This document shows, piece by piece, positions 25,043 through 33,814 of a stretch of DNA of 64,000 nt (position 1 is its first letter; every line of letters begins with the position of its first letter). Location: NCBI GenBank assembly GCA_002363385.1, contig DEVL01000005.1:148312-212311 (forward strand), read 5' to 3'. The notes under the pieces were generated by a model, which searched no databases, was not told the DNA's origin, and saw nothing but the letters and a program-made list of their open reading frames with translations. The stretch comes from Stenotrophomonas maltophilia. GTDB taxonomy: Bacteria > Pseudomonadota > Gammaproteobacteria > Xanthomonadales > Xanthomonadaceae. Made by a program: the position numbers and the translations under genes.

Positions 25043-27382
25043 TCAGCCGGACACCTTGACGCGTGCGTTGGCATTGCGCTTGAGCAGCCAGCGCGCGATC
25101 AGCGCCAGCAACAGGCAGGCCAGGCCCACGAAGCCAGCCAGCAACAGCGGGCTCTGCGAGAAGTACCAGCGCAGCCAGGTCAGCGGCGGCAGGTGGCCGA
25201 CGTAGTAACTCTGGTTGCCGGCCAGGCTGCGTACCTTGTCTTTCTGCAGCAGCACCACGCTGCCCTGGAAATCGCGCAGACGGTCCGGATCGAACCACGC
25301 TTCGAACAGGCGATTGACCTGGGCCGGATCATCGGCCATCACCGCGATCACGCTGCGGCCCTTGCGCAAGGGGGACTCAAAGCCCATCAGCACCACATCG
25401 CCGGCATCCGGGCGCACCGACACTTCGGCCGTGGTCGGCAGGTCGGTACGGCGTGCATCCGGAGACAGGAACGAGGGCATGCGCTCGAACACCCAATCCG
25501 AGAGCTGGAAGCGGCGCGACTGCCCCGCCTCGCCAATCGGCAGGTGCGCGGCCCATTCGCCGAACAGCGGCTGGCTGCGGCGCGAGCCCAGCACCACCAG
25601 ATCCTGGTCGGCATGTTCGCCCACCTGGCCCGCCGCGATGATGCGGTTGCGCAGTGCCGGGTAGCCGGTCGAGGCCCCCATGCGGCCGAGCAGCGTCAAC
25701 ACATTGCCGACGTCATCGGCGGTGGGGTTGTCGGGCAACACCAGCACGGTCTCGGACAGATCAGCCAGACGCGTGAACGGATAGCCGGCGTTGCCGAAGG
25801 CCGCCAGGTTGGGCATCGCCATGTAATGGTCGAAGCCGCTCAGGTCGATGCTGGTGTCGCCATCGATGGCCGCGGAGACGTCCGGGAACGTGTTCTTGCA
25901 CTCGGCCGCCTGCGGGCGATCGAAGAAGAAGTGGAAGCGCAGCTGGCTGTTGGACGAGAACGGGCCGGTCGGCAGCATCACTTTCTGCTGGATGGGCATC
26001 ACGCCCGGCGCCTTGATCTTGTTCCACAGCATCTCCGACACCGAGCGCGGTGCCGGGCGGCCGTTCAAGGGCAGCGTGGTGACGAAGGCATCGTTGATGC
26101 TGATGTTCAGCGCCGACTTGTTCGCCCCTTCCGGCAGCGTGTAGCGGTAACGCAGGTCCAGCGGGATACCGTCACGACGCCACACGAACAGATCCGGCGG
26201 CAACTGCAGGCCGATGCGGATCAGGTCCGGGTGGTAGCCGACCACGTTCAATTCGCTGGTCTGCTGGACCAGCTCGGACACGCGTACCGGGCGATCGCTG
26301 GGGATCCAGTTCGGCGCGTCGTACGGCTTGCGCGGCGCGATCTCCTTGAAATCCCCGATGCTGGCGGTCGGGCCGGACAGCGGGGTGCCCAGGGTCAGCG
26401 CGGTGGCAGCGATGCGCAGTTCACCATCATCGCGGCCGAGCACCAGCAGCAGCTTGCCGTTGGCATCGTTCGGGTTGGCGATCACGGCCAGGGTCGGCCC
26501 GCTGATGTCGGGCAGCACCAGGCCGGCCGGCGGGTTGCGCGGGGTGGCCACCACCACCGCGTTGCCTTCCAGCGGTACGGTGTCGATCGAAGCCGGGAAC
26601 AGCGCGCCGCGATAGCCGGCCAGCGCACCGAACCACGAGGAGACAATGCCAGCCGACTGCAGCAGCCCCTGCCCCGGCTGACCGGTGAACACGAACGGCA
26701 GCTCCAGCCGGTTGGTATCGCGTGCATCGAAGAACGGCACCGGCAGCAGCGACAGATCATTGGTCAGCTGCAGCGGCGCCCAGCCCAGTTCCAGGTAGCT
26801 GCCGGCGTCGATGTTGGCCCACAGACTGGTGTGGTCCGGGTCCTCGCATTCGCGCGTGTAGTGGCCGATCAACTGCAGGTTGATGCGGTTGTAGTCGATG
26901 ATCATGCGCGGATCGATATCGATGTCGCGCTCGATCATCCGCCCGGCCTGCTCGACCGGGGTCGGCAGGGTTGCCACGGTCACGTCGTTGACGGTGACCT
27001 TCAGGTGCGACAGGTCGGGCAGCAGCGCTGGCGAATAGCTGTACTTCAAATGCAGCGAGGCGCGATCGACCACCTGGTCGTTGCGGACCGAAAACGGCAC
27101 GCCCGCGGTGCCCTGGATGCCACGCAGGGTGATCTCGTAATCGATGCCCAGCTGCTTGAGCGTGGAGCGGCTCTGCCGCGAACCGGCGGCCGGCGCAGCG
27201 GGCGGCACGGGCACTGCCGGGGCGGCATCGGCGGGTGCGGCGACCGGTGCGGCCGTTGCCGGTACCGGCGGATCCTGCGCGTAGACCGCGCCACACAGCA
27301 GGGTCAGGGTGAACGCCACCGCTGCGGCGGACGGACGCGGCATGCGCACCGGGCGGAACAGGGAACGGTGACGACGGGTCAT
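25043..27382 (-). CDS. bcsB: Cellulose synthase periplasmic subunit BcsB
   Basis: A 779-residue inner-membrane-anchored periplasmic subunit that pairs with BcsA and guides the polymer with its carbohydrate-binding and flavodoxin-like domains. An N-terminal signal region (AAVAFTLTLLCGAVYAQ) and Pro/Ala-rich linker precede LKQLGIDYEITLRGIQGTAG, the standard BcsB opening. NRLELPFVFTGQP and later sections follow family layout. The C-terminus has the single transmembrane anchor (LLLAGFVGLACLLLALIARWLL) with a basic tail. The start overlaps the bcsA stop (ATGA) and has GGAG 7 bases upstream. Confidence 0.95.
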   Translation of the reverse strand: MTRRHRSLFRPVRMPRPSAAAVAFTLTLLCGAVYAQDPPVPATAAPVAAPADAAPAVPVPPAAPAAGSRQSRSTLKQLGIDYEITLRGIQGTAGVPFSVRNDQVVDRASLHLKYSYSPALLPDLSHLKVTVNDVTVATLPTPVEQAGRMIERDIDIDPRMIIDYNRINLQLIGHYTRECEDPDHTSLWANIDAGSYLELGWAPLQLTNDLSLLPVPFFDARDTNRLELPFVFTGQPGQGLLQSAGIVSSWFGALAGYRGALFPASIDTVPLEGNAVVVATPRNPPAGLVLPDISGPTLAVIANPNDANGKLLLVLGRDDGELRIAATALTLGTPLSGPTASIGDFKEIAPRKPYDAPNWIPSDRPVRVSELVQQTSELNVVGYHPDLIRIGLQLPPDLFVWRRDGIPLDLRYRYTLPEGANKSALNISINDAFVTTLPLNGRPAPRSVSEMLWNKIKAPGVMPIQQKVMLPTGPFSSNSQLRFHFFFDRPQAAECKNTFPDVSAAIDGDTSIDLSGFDHYMAMPNLAAFGNAGYPFTRLADLSETVLVLPDNPTADDVGNVLTLLGRMGASTGYPALRNRIIAAGQVGEHADQDLVVLGSRRSQPLFGEWAAHLPIGEAGQSRRFQLSDWVFERMPSFLSPDARRTDLPTTAEVSVRPDAGDVVLMGFESPLRKGRSVIAVMADDPAQVNRLFEAWFDPDRLRDFQGSVVLLQKDKVRSLAGNQSYYVGHLPPLTWLRWYFSQSPLLLAGFVGLACLLLALIARWLLKRNANARVKVSG

Positions 27383-29529
27383 GCGGAATCTCCGGTGCGC
27401 GGCGGGGTGGGGCCATCCTTGCGGCCTCCCGCAAGAACGAAACTGCCCAGGCGGTGGAAGCCGCGCATGCTGGCCTTGAGGACGTCGGTGGTGGAACGCA
27501 GGAACGTGTCGCGGTCATGGCGACCCCACAGCTTCACCCAGATGTCGGCGCGGGCGAAGGTGGAGGTGACCAGCCAGCGTTCCTGCTCCAGGGTCAGCTC
27601 GCCGAACTGGATGCTGATGCCCTGGTCGTCGCGATCGTGCCGCACTTCGGCCGGCAGACGCTCGCTGCGCTGGCGGTGAGCCAGTTCGACCTCGACCTGC
27701 GTGCCCGGCTGCACCGGCTGGGACTGGTCCAGCCGCAGCGCCATGCCCCCGGTGGAGAAGTTCAGCGTGCGGCACGGCAGCGCCTGGCCATCGGGCAGGT
27801 GCAGCACGGCCCGCATGTTCAGCGGCACGCGGTGGGAGCGGCGGATCTGGCGCTGTTCGCTGGAGGTGGCGATGACCGCGCCCAGCATGATCATGTTGTA
27901 GACGGTCCAGCCCAGGTTCAACCAGATCGTATTGACCTCGCCACTGGTATCGGCCATCACCATCCGCACGATGCCCGCGACCACGCCCAGCAGGTTCAGC
28001 AACAGCAGCAGCAGATACGGGCGGGCGATCTGCGCATCGAAGTAGCTGCGCTGGACCAGGCCGCCCTTGGCGGTCACGTTGAACTTGCCCAGCTTGGGAT
28101 TGATCACCGCCATCAGCGTCGGGCGCAGGATGTACCAGGCCAGCGTGGTCTCGTAGACCTCGTTCCACAGCAGATGGCGATGCTTGCCCTGCACGCGCAG
28201 GTTGGTCATGTTGGCCATCACGATGTGGGGCAGCGCGTAGGCCAGGATCATCAGCGCCGAGGCGTGGATGACGTGGGCGCCGAAGAACAGGAAGGCCAGC
28301 GGCGCGGTCAGGAAGATGATCCGCGGCAGGCCGTAGAAGAAGTGCAGCATCGCATTGGTGTAGCAGATGCGCTGCATCAGGCTCAGCCCCTTGGCGAACA
28401 TGGGGTTGTCCACCCGCAGGATCTGCGCCATGCCACGGGCCCAGCGGATGCGCTGGCCGACGTGCGCCGACAGGCTCTCGGTGGCCAGGCCGGCCGCCTG
28501 CGGCACCGGGATGTAGGCACTGCGATAGCCGGCGCGGTGCAGACGGATCGCGGTGTGCGCATCCTCGGTGACGGTTTCGATGGCCACGCCCCCCACTTCC
28601 TCCAGCGGGCCGCGCTTGATCACGGCGCAGGAGCCACAGAAGAAGGTCGCGTTCCACTGGTCGTTGCCATCCTGCAGCAGGCCGTAGAACAGCTCGCCCT
28701 CATTGGGCACGCGCCCGAAGTTGCCCAGGTTGCGCTCGAACGGATCGGCCGAGAAGAAATAGTGGGGCGTCTGCACCACAGCCATCTTCTCGTCGAACAG
28801 GAACCAGCCCATCGACATCTGCAGGAACGAGCGGGTCGGCATGTGGTCGCAATCGAAGATCGCGACGTACTCGCCGCTGGTCTTCTTCAAGGCCGCATTG
28901 ATGTTACCGGCCTTGGCGTGGTTGTTGTTGGTGCGGGTGATGTACTTCACCCCGACCTCTTCGCAGAATTCGCGGAATTCCTCGCGGCGGCCGTCATCGA
29001 GCAGGTAGATGTTGAGCTTGTCGGCCGGCCAGTCCAGCACGGTGGCGGCCAGCACGGTGGTGCGCACCACCGACAGCGGCTCGTTGTAGGTCGGGATGAG
29101 CACATCCACGGTCGGCCACAGCGACTGGTCTTCGGGCAACGGCATCGGTTTGCGATGCAACGGCCAGGCCACCTGGAAATAGCCGAGCACCAGCACGATG
29201 AACGAGTACACCTCCGCTGCCACCAGGCCCAGGCCCAGGGTGAGGTCGACGAAGCTGCTCATGCCCATGGTGTCGGTCAGGCGCCAGTACATGTAGCGCG
29301 TGGACATCACCAGCGACAGGCCCATCAACACCAGCGGGATCAACCGGCTCTCGCGATTGCGCAGGCACAGGGCGATCAGGAACACCACGGCCGAGAACAG
29401 GAACTGCTGACCGATCTCCATGGGTACGGTGATCACGAAGGCCAGCAGCATGGCGCCGCCGACCACCAGCGCAAGCAGCGCCAAGCGGGCCAGAACGGCA
29501 TCCCCTCTCGGGGTGGAAGTTTTGCTCAT
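27379..29529 (-). CDS. bcsA: Cellulose synthase catalytic subunit BcsA (GT2 with PilZ domain)
   Basis: A 716-residue inner-membrane processive glycosyltransferase making beta-1,4-glucan from UDP-glucose. GT2 motifs: LLDDG near residue 176, DCD at 226-228, TED at 321-323 and QRIRW at 359-363. Membrane helices lie on both sides. The C-terminal PilZ domain binds cyclic di-GMP: RRSHR at 563-567 and NFSTGG at 590-595. Both PilZ signatures are intact, so activation by c-di-GMP is expected. Start MSKTST at 29529; an ATG 33 bases upstream is less likely. The gene is preceded by a 99-base gap after the bcsP/R-like gene. Confidence 0.96.
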   Translation of the reverse strand: MSKTSTPRGDAVLARLALLALVVGGAMLLAFVITVPMEIGQQFLFSAVVFLIALCLRNRESRLIPLVLMGLSLVMSTRYMYWRLTDTMGMSSFVDLTLGLGLVAAEVYSFIVLVLGYFQVAWPLHRKPMPLPEDQSLWPTVDVLIPTYNEPLSVVRTTVLAATVLDWPADKLNIYLLDDGRREEFREFCEEVGVKYITRTNNNHAKAGNINAALKKTSGEYVAIFDCDHMPTRSFLQMSMGWFLFDEKMAVVQTPHYFFSADPFERNLGNFGRVPNEGELFYGLLQDGNDQWNATFFCGSCAVIKRGPLEEVGGVAIETVTEDAHTAIRLHRAGYRSAYIPVPQAAGLATESLSAHVGQRIRWARGMAQILRVDNPMFAKGLSLMQRICYTNAMLHFFYGLPRIIFLTAPLAFLFFGAHVIHASALMILAYALPHIVMANMTNLRVQGKHRHLLWNEVYETTLAWYILRPTLMAVINPKLGKFNVTAKGGLVQRSYFDAQIARPYLLLLLLNLLGVVAGIVRMVMADTSGEVNTIWLNLGWTVYNMIMLGAVIATSSEQRQIRRSHRVPLNMRAVLHLPDGQALPCRTLNFSTGGMALRLDQSQPVQPGTQVEVELAHRQRSERLPAEVRHDRDDQGISIQFGELTLEQERWLVTSTFARADIWVKLWGRHDRDTFLRSTTDVLKASMRGFHRLGSFVLAGGRKDGPTPPRTGDSA

Positions 29530-29628
29530 GATGTTCCCCAACACGGCCGCACGCAGCGGCATCCCCTTGCATCAGCCGGCACTCCCGCCCCACCCTGAAG
29601 GGCGCGGCGAACGATCACCGGCTACGTT

Positions 29629-30003
29629 TCACGCCCCGCGCAGCCGGCTCAGCGGACTGTGCCCCGGCGAAGCACTGCGGGCGCCGGCCAGACGCTGGAA
29701 CAGCTGCTCAAGCGGTGTGCTCTGGGACGGTGTGCTCTGGGACGGTGTGGCCACGACCGGTGTTTCCACCGCGGTGGTCTCGACCGGCGCGAACACCGGT
29801 GCGGCGCTGACCACCGGCGTCAGGGTGGCAGCCGGAATCGGCGGCACCTCGGCGCGCGGTCGTGCCGGCGCACTGACCCGGGTCTGGCTGTGGGAAAAAT
29901 CCTGGTAGGCGCGCGTGTCATCGCGTCCGCCGAGGCGGTTGAACAGGCCAGCCACGTCGTCGTCGTGGCTCTCCGTATCGGCAGGTTTCAGAAGCTTGCT
30001 CAT
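29629..30003 (-). CDS. BcsP/BcsR-like small cellulose biosynthesis protein
   Basis: A 124-residue, low-complexity protein between bcsD and bcsA. The N-terminal segment DDDVAGLFNRLGGRDDTRAYQDF resembles the conserved start of BcsR/BcsP regulators of cellulose synthesis, and the C-terminus has LEQLFQRLAGARS, a second short helix of the same type. The middle is Pro/Ala/Val-rich and probably disordered, with the repeat STPSQSTPSQSTP encoded by a 15-base direct repeat (about 29714-29752). No catalytic motif is present. Identity rests on operon position and the short N-terminal match, so the exact family name is tentative. Confidence 0.7.
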   Translation of the reverse strand: MSKLLKPADTESHDDDVAGLFNRLGGRDDTRAYQDFSHSQTRVSAPARPRAEVPPIPAATLTPVVSAAPVFAPVETTAVETPVVATPSQSTPSQSTPLEQLFQRLAGARSASPGHSPLSRLRGA

Positions 30004-30029
30004 GGCACCATCGAAAAGGGGAGAGAGAT

Positions 30030-30488
30030 TCAGAACACACGCGACAGCGTGTAGGTCGCTACATCCGGGGTGTCGCTCTGCAGGTACCGGACATCCAGTA
30101 CCGATACCATCCCGGCGGCACGGAACCATTGCCGGTACACACCTTCCAGAAAACCAGTATCCCACCCGACGCGGCCACCGAGTAACGCCGACAACGGCGA
30201 GGCGGCATGATGAATGTGAACCTGTTCTGGCAATTCCTCAAACGCCACCTGCCCCCACTCGGCAGAGGACCAGACCGCGTTGGCGGCACCCTGCAGTTCC
30301 TCCAGGGTCGCTACCGCCGGCAGCGCATGGGCACGGCCGAAGCGCTCACCAATCCGCGCCATCAACCGCGCAAGTTCGGCATCGGGCAACGCACTGTCGA
30401 ACTCTTCGCAGAGCGCCAGCAGGAAGCCGCGCCACTGCCGGGAGCAGGCATGGGTGCGGTAGTAATCGAGTGGTGCTGATGAATTCAT
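30030..30488 (-). CDS. bcsD: Cellulose synthase subunit BcsD
   Basis: A 152-residue protein matching the BcsD/AxCeSD family, which in Komagataeibacter forms a periplasmic ring that arranges glucan chains into ordered fibrils. Features seen are the start YYRTHACSRQWRGFLLALCEEF, GERFGRAHALP near residue 47, and the closing AAGMVSVLDVRYLQ near residue 125. No signal peptide is apparent, as in characterised members. It is the first gene of the bcs operon here, 26 bases ahead of the BcsP/R-like gene. Presence of bcsD together with a BcsP/R-like gene points to a type I bcs operon rather than the bcsEFG (type II) arrangement. Confidence 0.88.
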   Translation of the reverse strand: MNSSAPLDYYRTHACSRQWRGFLLALCEEFDSALPDAELARLMARIGERFGRAHALPAVATLEELQGAANAVWSSAEWGQVAFEELPEQVHIHHAASPLSALLGGRVGWDTGFLEGVYRQWFRAAGMVSVLDVRYLQSDTPDVATYTLSRVF

Positions 30489-30712
30489 CCGGGAAGCCTA
30501 GACGAACCACGATGCGGAGGCGTTATACGGGACAATTACCGGCATCGATGTCGGTCAAAAGTGTGAACTGCGCCTCATATTATTGTGGCACATCTGGCTT
30601 TCCTGCATAGCGAGCGCGCCGCGTCGCTTCCTGACGCGCAGCGTCACCTGTCCCGGCCGGGCTGAACGGAATCGTCGAACGACCGCACGGGCGGGTTGCC
30701 CTGCCGTAGTGC

Positions 30713-31891
30713 TCAGCCCTCGGCGGGCAGCTCGAACACCTGGCGCAGATAGGCCAGGTAGCCCGGGTCATCGCACATGCTCTTGCCGGGTGAATCACTC
30801 AGCTTGGCGACCGGCTGGCCGTTGCAGCGGACCATCTTGATGACGATGTTGAGCGGGGTCGGGCCCAGATCATTGGTCAGGTGCGTGCCGACCCCGAAGG
30901 CCACCTGGCAGCGGCCGCGGAAGTAATCGAACAGCTGCATCACCTTTTCGATGTTCAGCCCGTCACTGAAGACCAGCACCTTGCTGCGTGGATCCACCCG
31001 GCGGCTCTCGAAGTGCGCCAGCATGCGGTCGCCCCAGCTGAAGGGGTCACCGGAATCATGGCGCACGCCATCGAACAGCTTGCAGAAGTACATGTCGAAG
31101 TCGCGCAGGAAGGCCTCCAGCCCCACCACATCCGACAGCGCGATACCGAGGTCGCCGCGGTACTCGCGCGCCCAGGATTCCAGCGCGGCCACCTGCGAGT
31201 CACGCAGGCGCGGGCCAAGTGCCTGGAACGCCTGCAGGTACTCATGGGCCATCGTGCCGTGCGGGGTCATGCCGTACAGCCGGGCGAAGTGCACGTTGCT
31301 GGTGCCCACGAACTGCGCACCGAGCGCGTCGCGCAGCATCGGCAGCATCCGCCCGTGCCACTCGCGCGAGTAACGGCGGCGGCTGCCGTAGTCGGCGATG
31401 CGGCACAGCTCGAAGCCGGGCGTGTCGCGCAGCAGCGCGGTCTTGGCCTGCAGGCGGCGCTCGCCTTCGCTGAAATCCGAGTCGGTGGTGTTGCGGAACC
31501 AGACTTCGTTGATGATCGCCAGCAGCGGGACTTCGAACAGGATGGTGTGCAGCCACGGCCCGGTGATGTCCAGATCGATCTCACCGGGCACGGTGGTCGA
31601 GGGGCGCAGCGCGATGTACTTGCGGTCCAGGTGGAACAGACCGAGGAAATCGGCGAAGTCCGGTTTGACGAAGCGCAGGCCGCGCACATAGTCCAGCTCT
31701 TCGGCACTGAAGCGCAGGCTGCACAGGTGATCGATCTCAACGTTGATCTGGTCGATGAACTGCGCCAGGTCGATGCCCGGGGTCCGGCACTTGAACCGGT
31801 ACTGCACCTGCGCGCCGGGGTACTGATGCAGCACCGCCTGCATCATGGTGAACTTGTACAGGTCGGTGTCGAGCAGGGACTGGATGATCAT
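30713..31891 (-). CDS. pncB: Nicotinate phosphoribosyltransferase PncB
   Basis: A 392-residue enzyme joining nicotinate to PRPP to give nicotinate mononucleotide in the Preiss-Handler NAD salvage route. Signatures are LLDTDLYKFTMMQAVLHQYP near residue 6, LFEVPLLAIINEVWF near residue 118, RRRYSREWHGRM near residue 171, FVGTSNVHFARLYGMTPHGTMAHE near residue 193 (phosphoribosyl-histidine region) and FSDGLNIEKVMQLFDYF near residue 307. Length is normal. It stands alone between the bcs operon and the glycosyltransferase pair, separated by 224 and 111 bases. Confidence 0.95.
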   Translation of the reverse strand: MIIQSLLDTDLYKFTMMQAVLHQYPGAQVQYRFKCRTPGIDLAQFIDQINVEIDHLCSLRFSAEELDYVRGLRFVKPDFADFLGLFHLDRKYIALRPSTTVPGEIDLDITGPWLHTILFEVPLLAIINEVWFRNTTDSDFSEGERRLQAKTALLRDTPGFELCRIADYGSRRRYSREWHGRMLPMLRDALGAQFVGTSNVHFARLYGMTPHGTMAHEYLQAFQALGPRLRDSQVAALESWAREYRGDLGIALSDVVGLEAFLRDFDMYFCKLFDGVRHDSGDPFSWGDRMLAHFESRRVDPRSKVLVFSDGLNIEKVMQLFDYFRGRCQVAFGVGTHLTNDLGPTPLNIVIKMVRCNGQPVAKLSDSPGKSMCDDPGYLAYLRQVFELPAEG

Positions 31892-32002
31892 GTCGACGAT
31901 TATGCGCCTGAGGTCGTGTACCGACCAACGTCGCGCACCTGCCCAGGCAGTGAGCGTTCACGGCGTCTGTTGGCCGCCGCGGGAGAATCGGCGTCGAGGC
32001 AC

Positions 32003-32839
32003 TTACCGGCGACGCAGCAGGCGCGGCACCTGCACCAGGGCATGCGCCCAGATCGCCCCCCACACCGCGCAGCGCACCGGAAAGGCACGTTGCGGGGCCT
32101 CGAACTTCCGGAAGTAACGCCACAGACCGCGATGCTTGTGCCATTCCACGAAGAACGGCCGCGAGCGGCTGGAGACACCGCGCACGTGGGTGACCTGCAG
32201 GTCGTTGGCGATCGCAATGACTGCACCGGCCTCGCGCGCACGGCGGCACAGGTCCAGATCCTCGGCGTGCAGGCGATAGCCGGCATCCCAGCCACCGATC
32301 CGGTCGAACAGGGCGCGCGGCATCAGCAGCAACGCACCGGACAGGGCCGGCACGCTCTGCAGCGGCTGGCTGCGGTCGGCCGGGATGGCCAGCTTGCCGC
32401 CCTGGCCCGGGTTGCGCAGCATCGCGGCGAAGTCCGGATCGCGGCGGCGCACCGCATCGTCTGGCCGGCCATCCTCATCCACCTGCTCGACCCCCAGCAG
32501 GCAGTCGCCGAGCGGCAGCGCGCGTTCGCGCAGCAGGGCCAGGGTCTCGGGGCCAACCATCAGGTCCGGGTTGATGAAGGCCAGCCACGGCGCCTGGCTG
32601 TCGGCCACGCCCTGGTTGTTGGCCGCAGCGAAGCCGGGGTTGTCCGGGTTGGCGATGAAGCGCACCCGCGGATCGGCGCTGGCATGGCGCTGCACGATCT
32701 CCAGGGTGCCGTCGGTGGAGTCGTTGTCGACTACGCGGATCTCGGCGATGTCGCGCGCCTCGCGCAGGCGCAGCAGGCAGGCGTCCAGCGTGCTGGCGCT
32801 CTGGTAGCTGACGATGATGGCGGCGATGGCAGGGCTCAA
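32003..32839 (-). CDS. Family 2 glycosyltransferase (WbbL/rhamnosyltransferase type)
   Basis: A 278-residue GT-A fold transferase. It begins AAIIVSYQSASTLDACL and contains RVVDNDSTDGT near residue 35, NPGFAAANNQGV near residue 67 and INPDLMV near residue 89 (the DxD-like nucleotide-sugar site). ALLLMPRALFDRIGGWD near residue 170 and HAEDLDLCRRAREAGA near residue 191 carry the ED catalytic motif. The same layout is seen in rhamnosyltransferases that build O-antigen or capsule, but donor and acceptor are unknown. The start overlaps the preceding gene by ATGA, so the two transferases are coupled. Confidence 0.85.
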   Translation of the reverse strand: MSPAIAAIIVSYQSASTLDACLLRLREARDIAEIRVVDNDSTDGTLEIVQRHASADPRVRFIANPDNPGFAAANNQGVADSQAPWLAFINPDLMVGPETLALLRERALPLGDCLLGVEQVDEDGRPDDAVRRRDPDFAAMLRNPGQGGKLAIPADRSQPLQSVPALSGALLLMPRALFDRIGGWDAGYRLHAEDLDLCRRAREAGAVIAIANDLQVTHVRGVSSRSRPFFVEWHKHRGLWRYFRKFEAPQRAFPVRCAVWGAIWAHALVQVPRLLRRR

Positions 32840-33702
32840 ACGGGGGACTCCGGGGCGGCAATGACAGGCGGCGCGAACAGATCGCCCTGCGCCCTGGGCA
32901 TTATCGCCTGCCGGTGATGCTGCTGCAGGTCGTGGCGCGCCTGCTGCAGTGGATCGGCCATCAGGAAACCCGCCAAGCGCGGGGGCCAGGCCGGCCAGCG
33001 CGTCGCCAACGCCTCCATGTCACCCTCGCCGGTCACGCCTTCAGCCACGCGGGCGACGAAGGCGGTCTCGCACAGCGCGTTGCGCCAACCGAGCCCGGCC
33101 ATGCGCAGGCTGAGGTCGATCAGCGCCGCATTCCACGACGCGTAGCTGTGCATGTCCAGCCCGCCGGCCTTGCGCCGGGCATTGCCGCGCAACAGCACCG
33201 CATGGGTCACCGCCGAGGGCAGTTCGGGATGCAACGGCGGCATCACCGCGCAGGCCTGTGCCAGCGGGGCCAGATCAAGGTCGTCGGGCAGCGGATTGAT
33301 CTCGCCCAGGCGCGGCCAGGCGGCCGTCTCACCAGCATTGCACCACGGGGTGGCCGAGCCGATCGAGGCATCACGGGCCAGGCAGGCCTCCAGCTGCTGC
33401 AACCAGCCCGGTGCGGGGATCGCATCCGGGGCAAGCACCACGACGTCGGCACCGGTACACGCTGCAAGCATTTCTTCCAGATGCGCGACTTCGCCGATCG
33501 CCCGGGCGCGGCGGGTGTACTCGGCCTGCAGTGGGGTCTGTGCGAGCCAGTGCTCGATCACGGCCTGGGCACGCGGCCCGGCCTGGCCATCGTCGGCCAG
33601 CCAGATCGCCGTTCCCGGCGCGGTGCCGGCATCGAGCGCGGCCAGGCAGCGGTCCAGCGCGGCATCGTCGACCCCGATCGGCAGCAGGATGACCGTGCTC
33701 AT
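32836..33702 (-). CDS. Glycosyltransferase-like protein, GT2-related
   Basis: A 288-residue protein with a GT2-like plan: MSTVILLPIGVDDAALDRCL at the start, IWLADDGQAGPRAQAV near residue 33, ADVVVLAPDAIPAPGWLQQLE near residue 85 and AVLLRGNARRKAGGLD near residue 167. The usual DxD and ED motifs are weakly kept, and the sequence is Ala/Pro/Trp-rich, so activity is less certain than for its downstream partner. The pair probably works on the same surface glycan. A GNAT or regulator role is not supported by any motif. Confidence 0.68.
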   Translation of the reverse strand: MSTVILLPIGVDDAALDRCLAALDAGTAPGTAIWLADDGQAGPRAQAVIEHWLAQTPLQAEYTRRARAIGEVAHLEEMLAACTGADVVVLAPDAIPAPGWLQQLEACLARDASIGSATPWCNAGETAAWPRLGEINPLPDDLDLAPLAQACAVMPPLHPELPSAVTHAVLLRGNARRKAGGLDMHSYASWNAALIDLSLRMAGLGWRNALCETAFVARVAEGVTGEGDMEALATRWPAWPPRLAGFLMADPLQQARHDLQQHHRQAIMPRAQGDLFAPPVIAAPESPV

Positions 33703-33814
33703 GCGGACCTCTGCGTGTCGTCTTGGCCGTGTCGCTGTCTCATCGCGGGCTCCCCTGGGCGCGGCCAGCGTAACAAGATCGGCCCCCGCGGTGACAGCGC
33801 GGGCCTGGCATCGC

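Noticed and set aside
30560..30620. A possible sigma-54 promoter (TGGCAC) upstream of the bcs operon
   Set aside because: The GC element at the required spacing is missing (no TTGCA-like half) and the motif lies on the strand away from bcsD.
33703..33814. A terminator between xpsD and the glycosyltransferase pair
   Set aside because: A GC-rich hairpin is present near 33780-33805 but no T-run follows on either strand.
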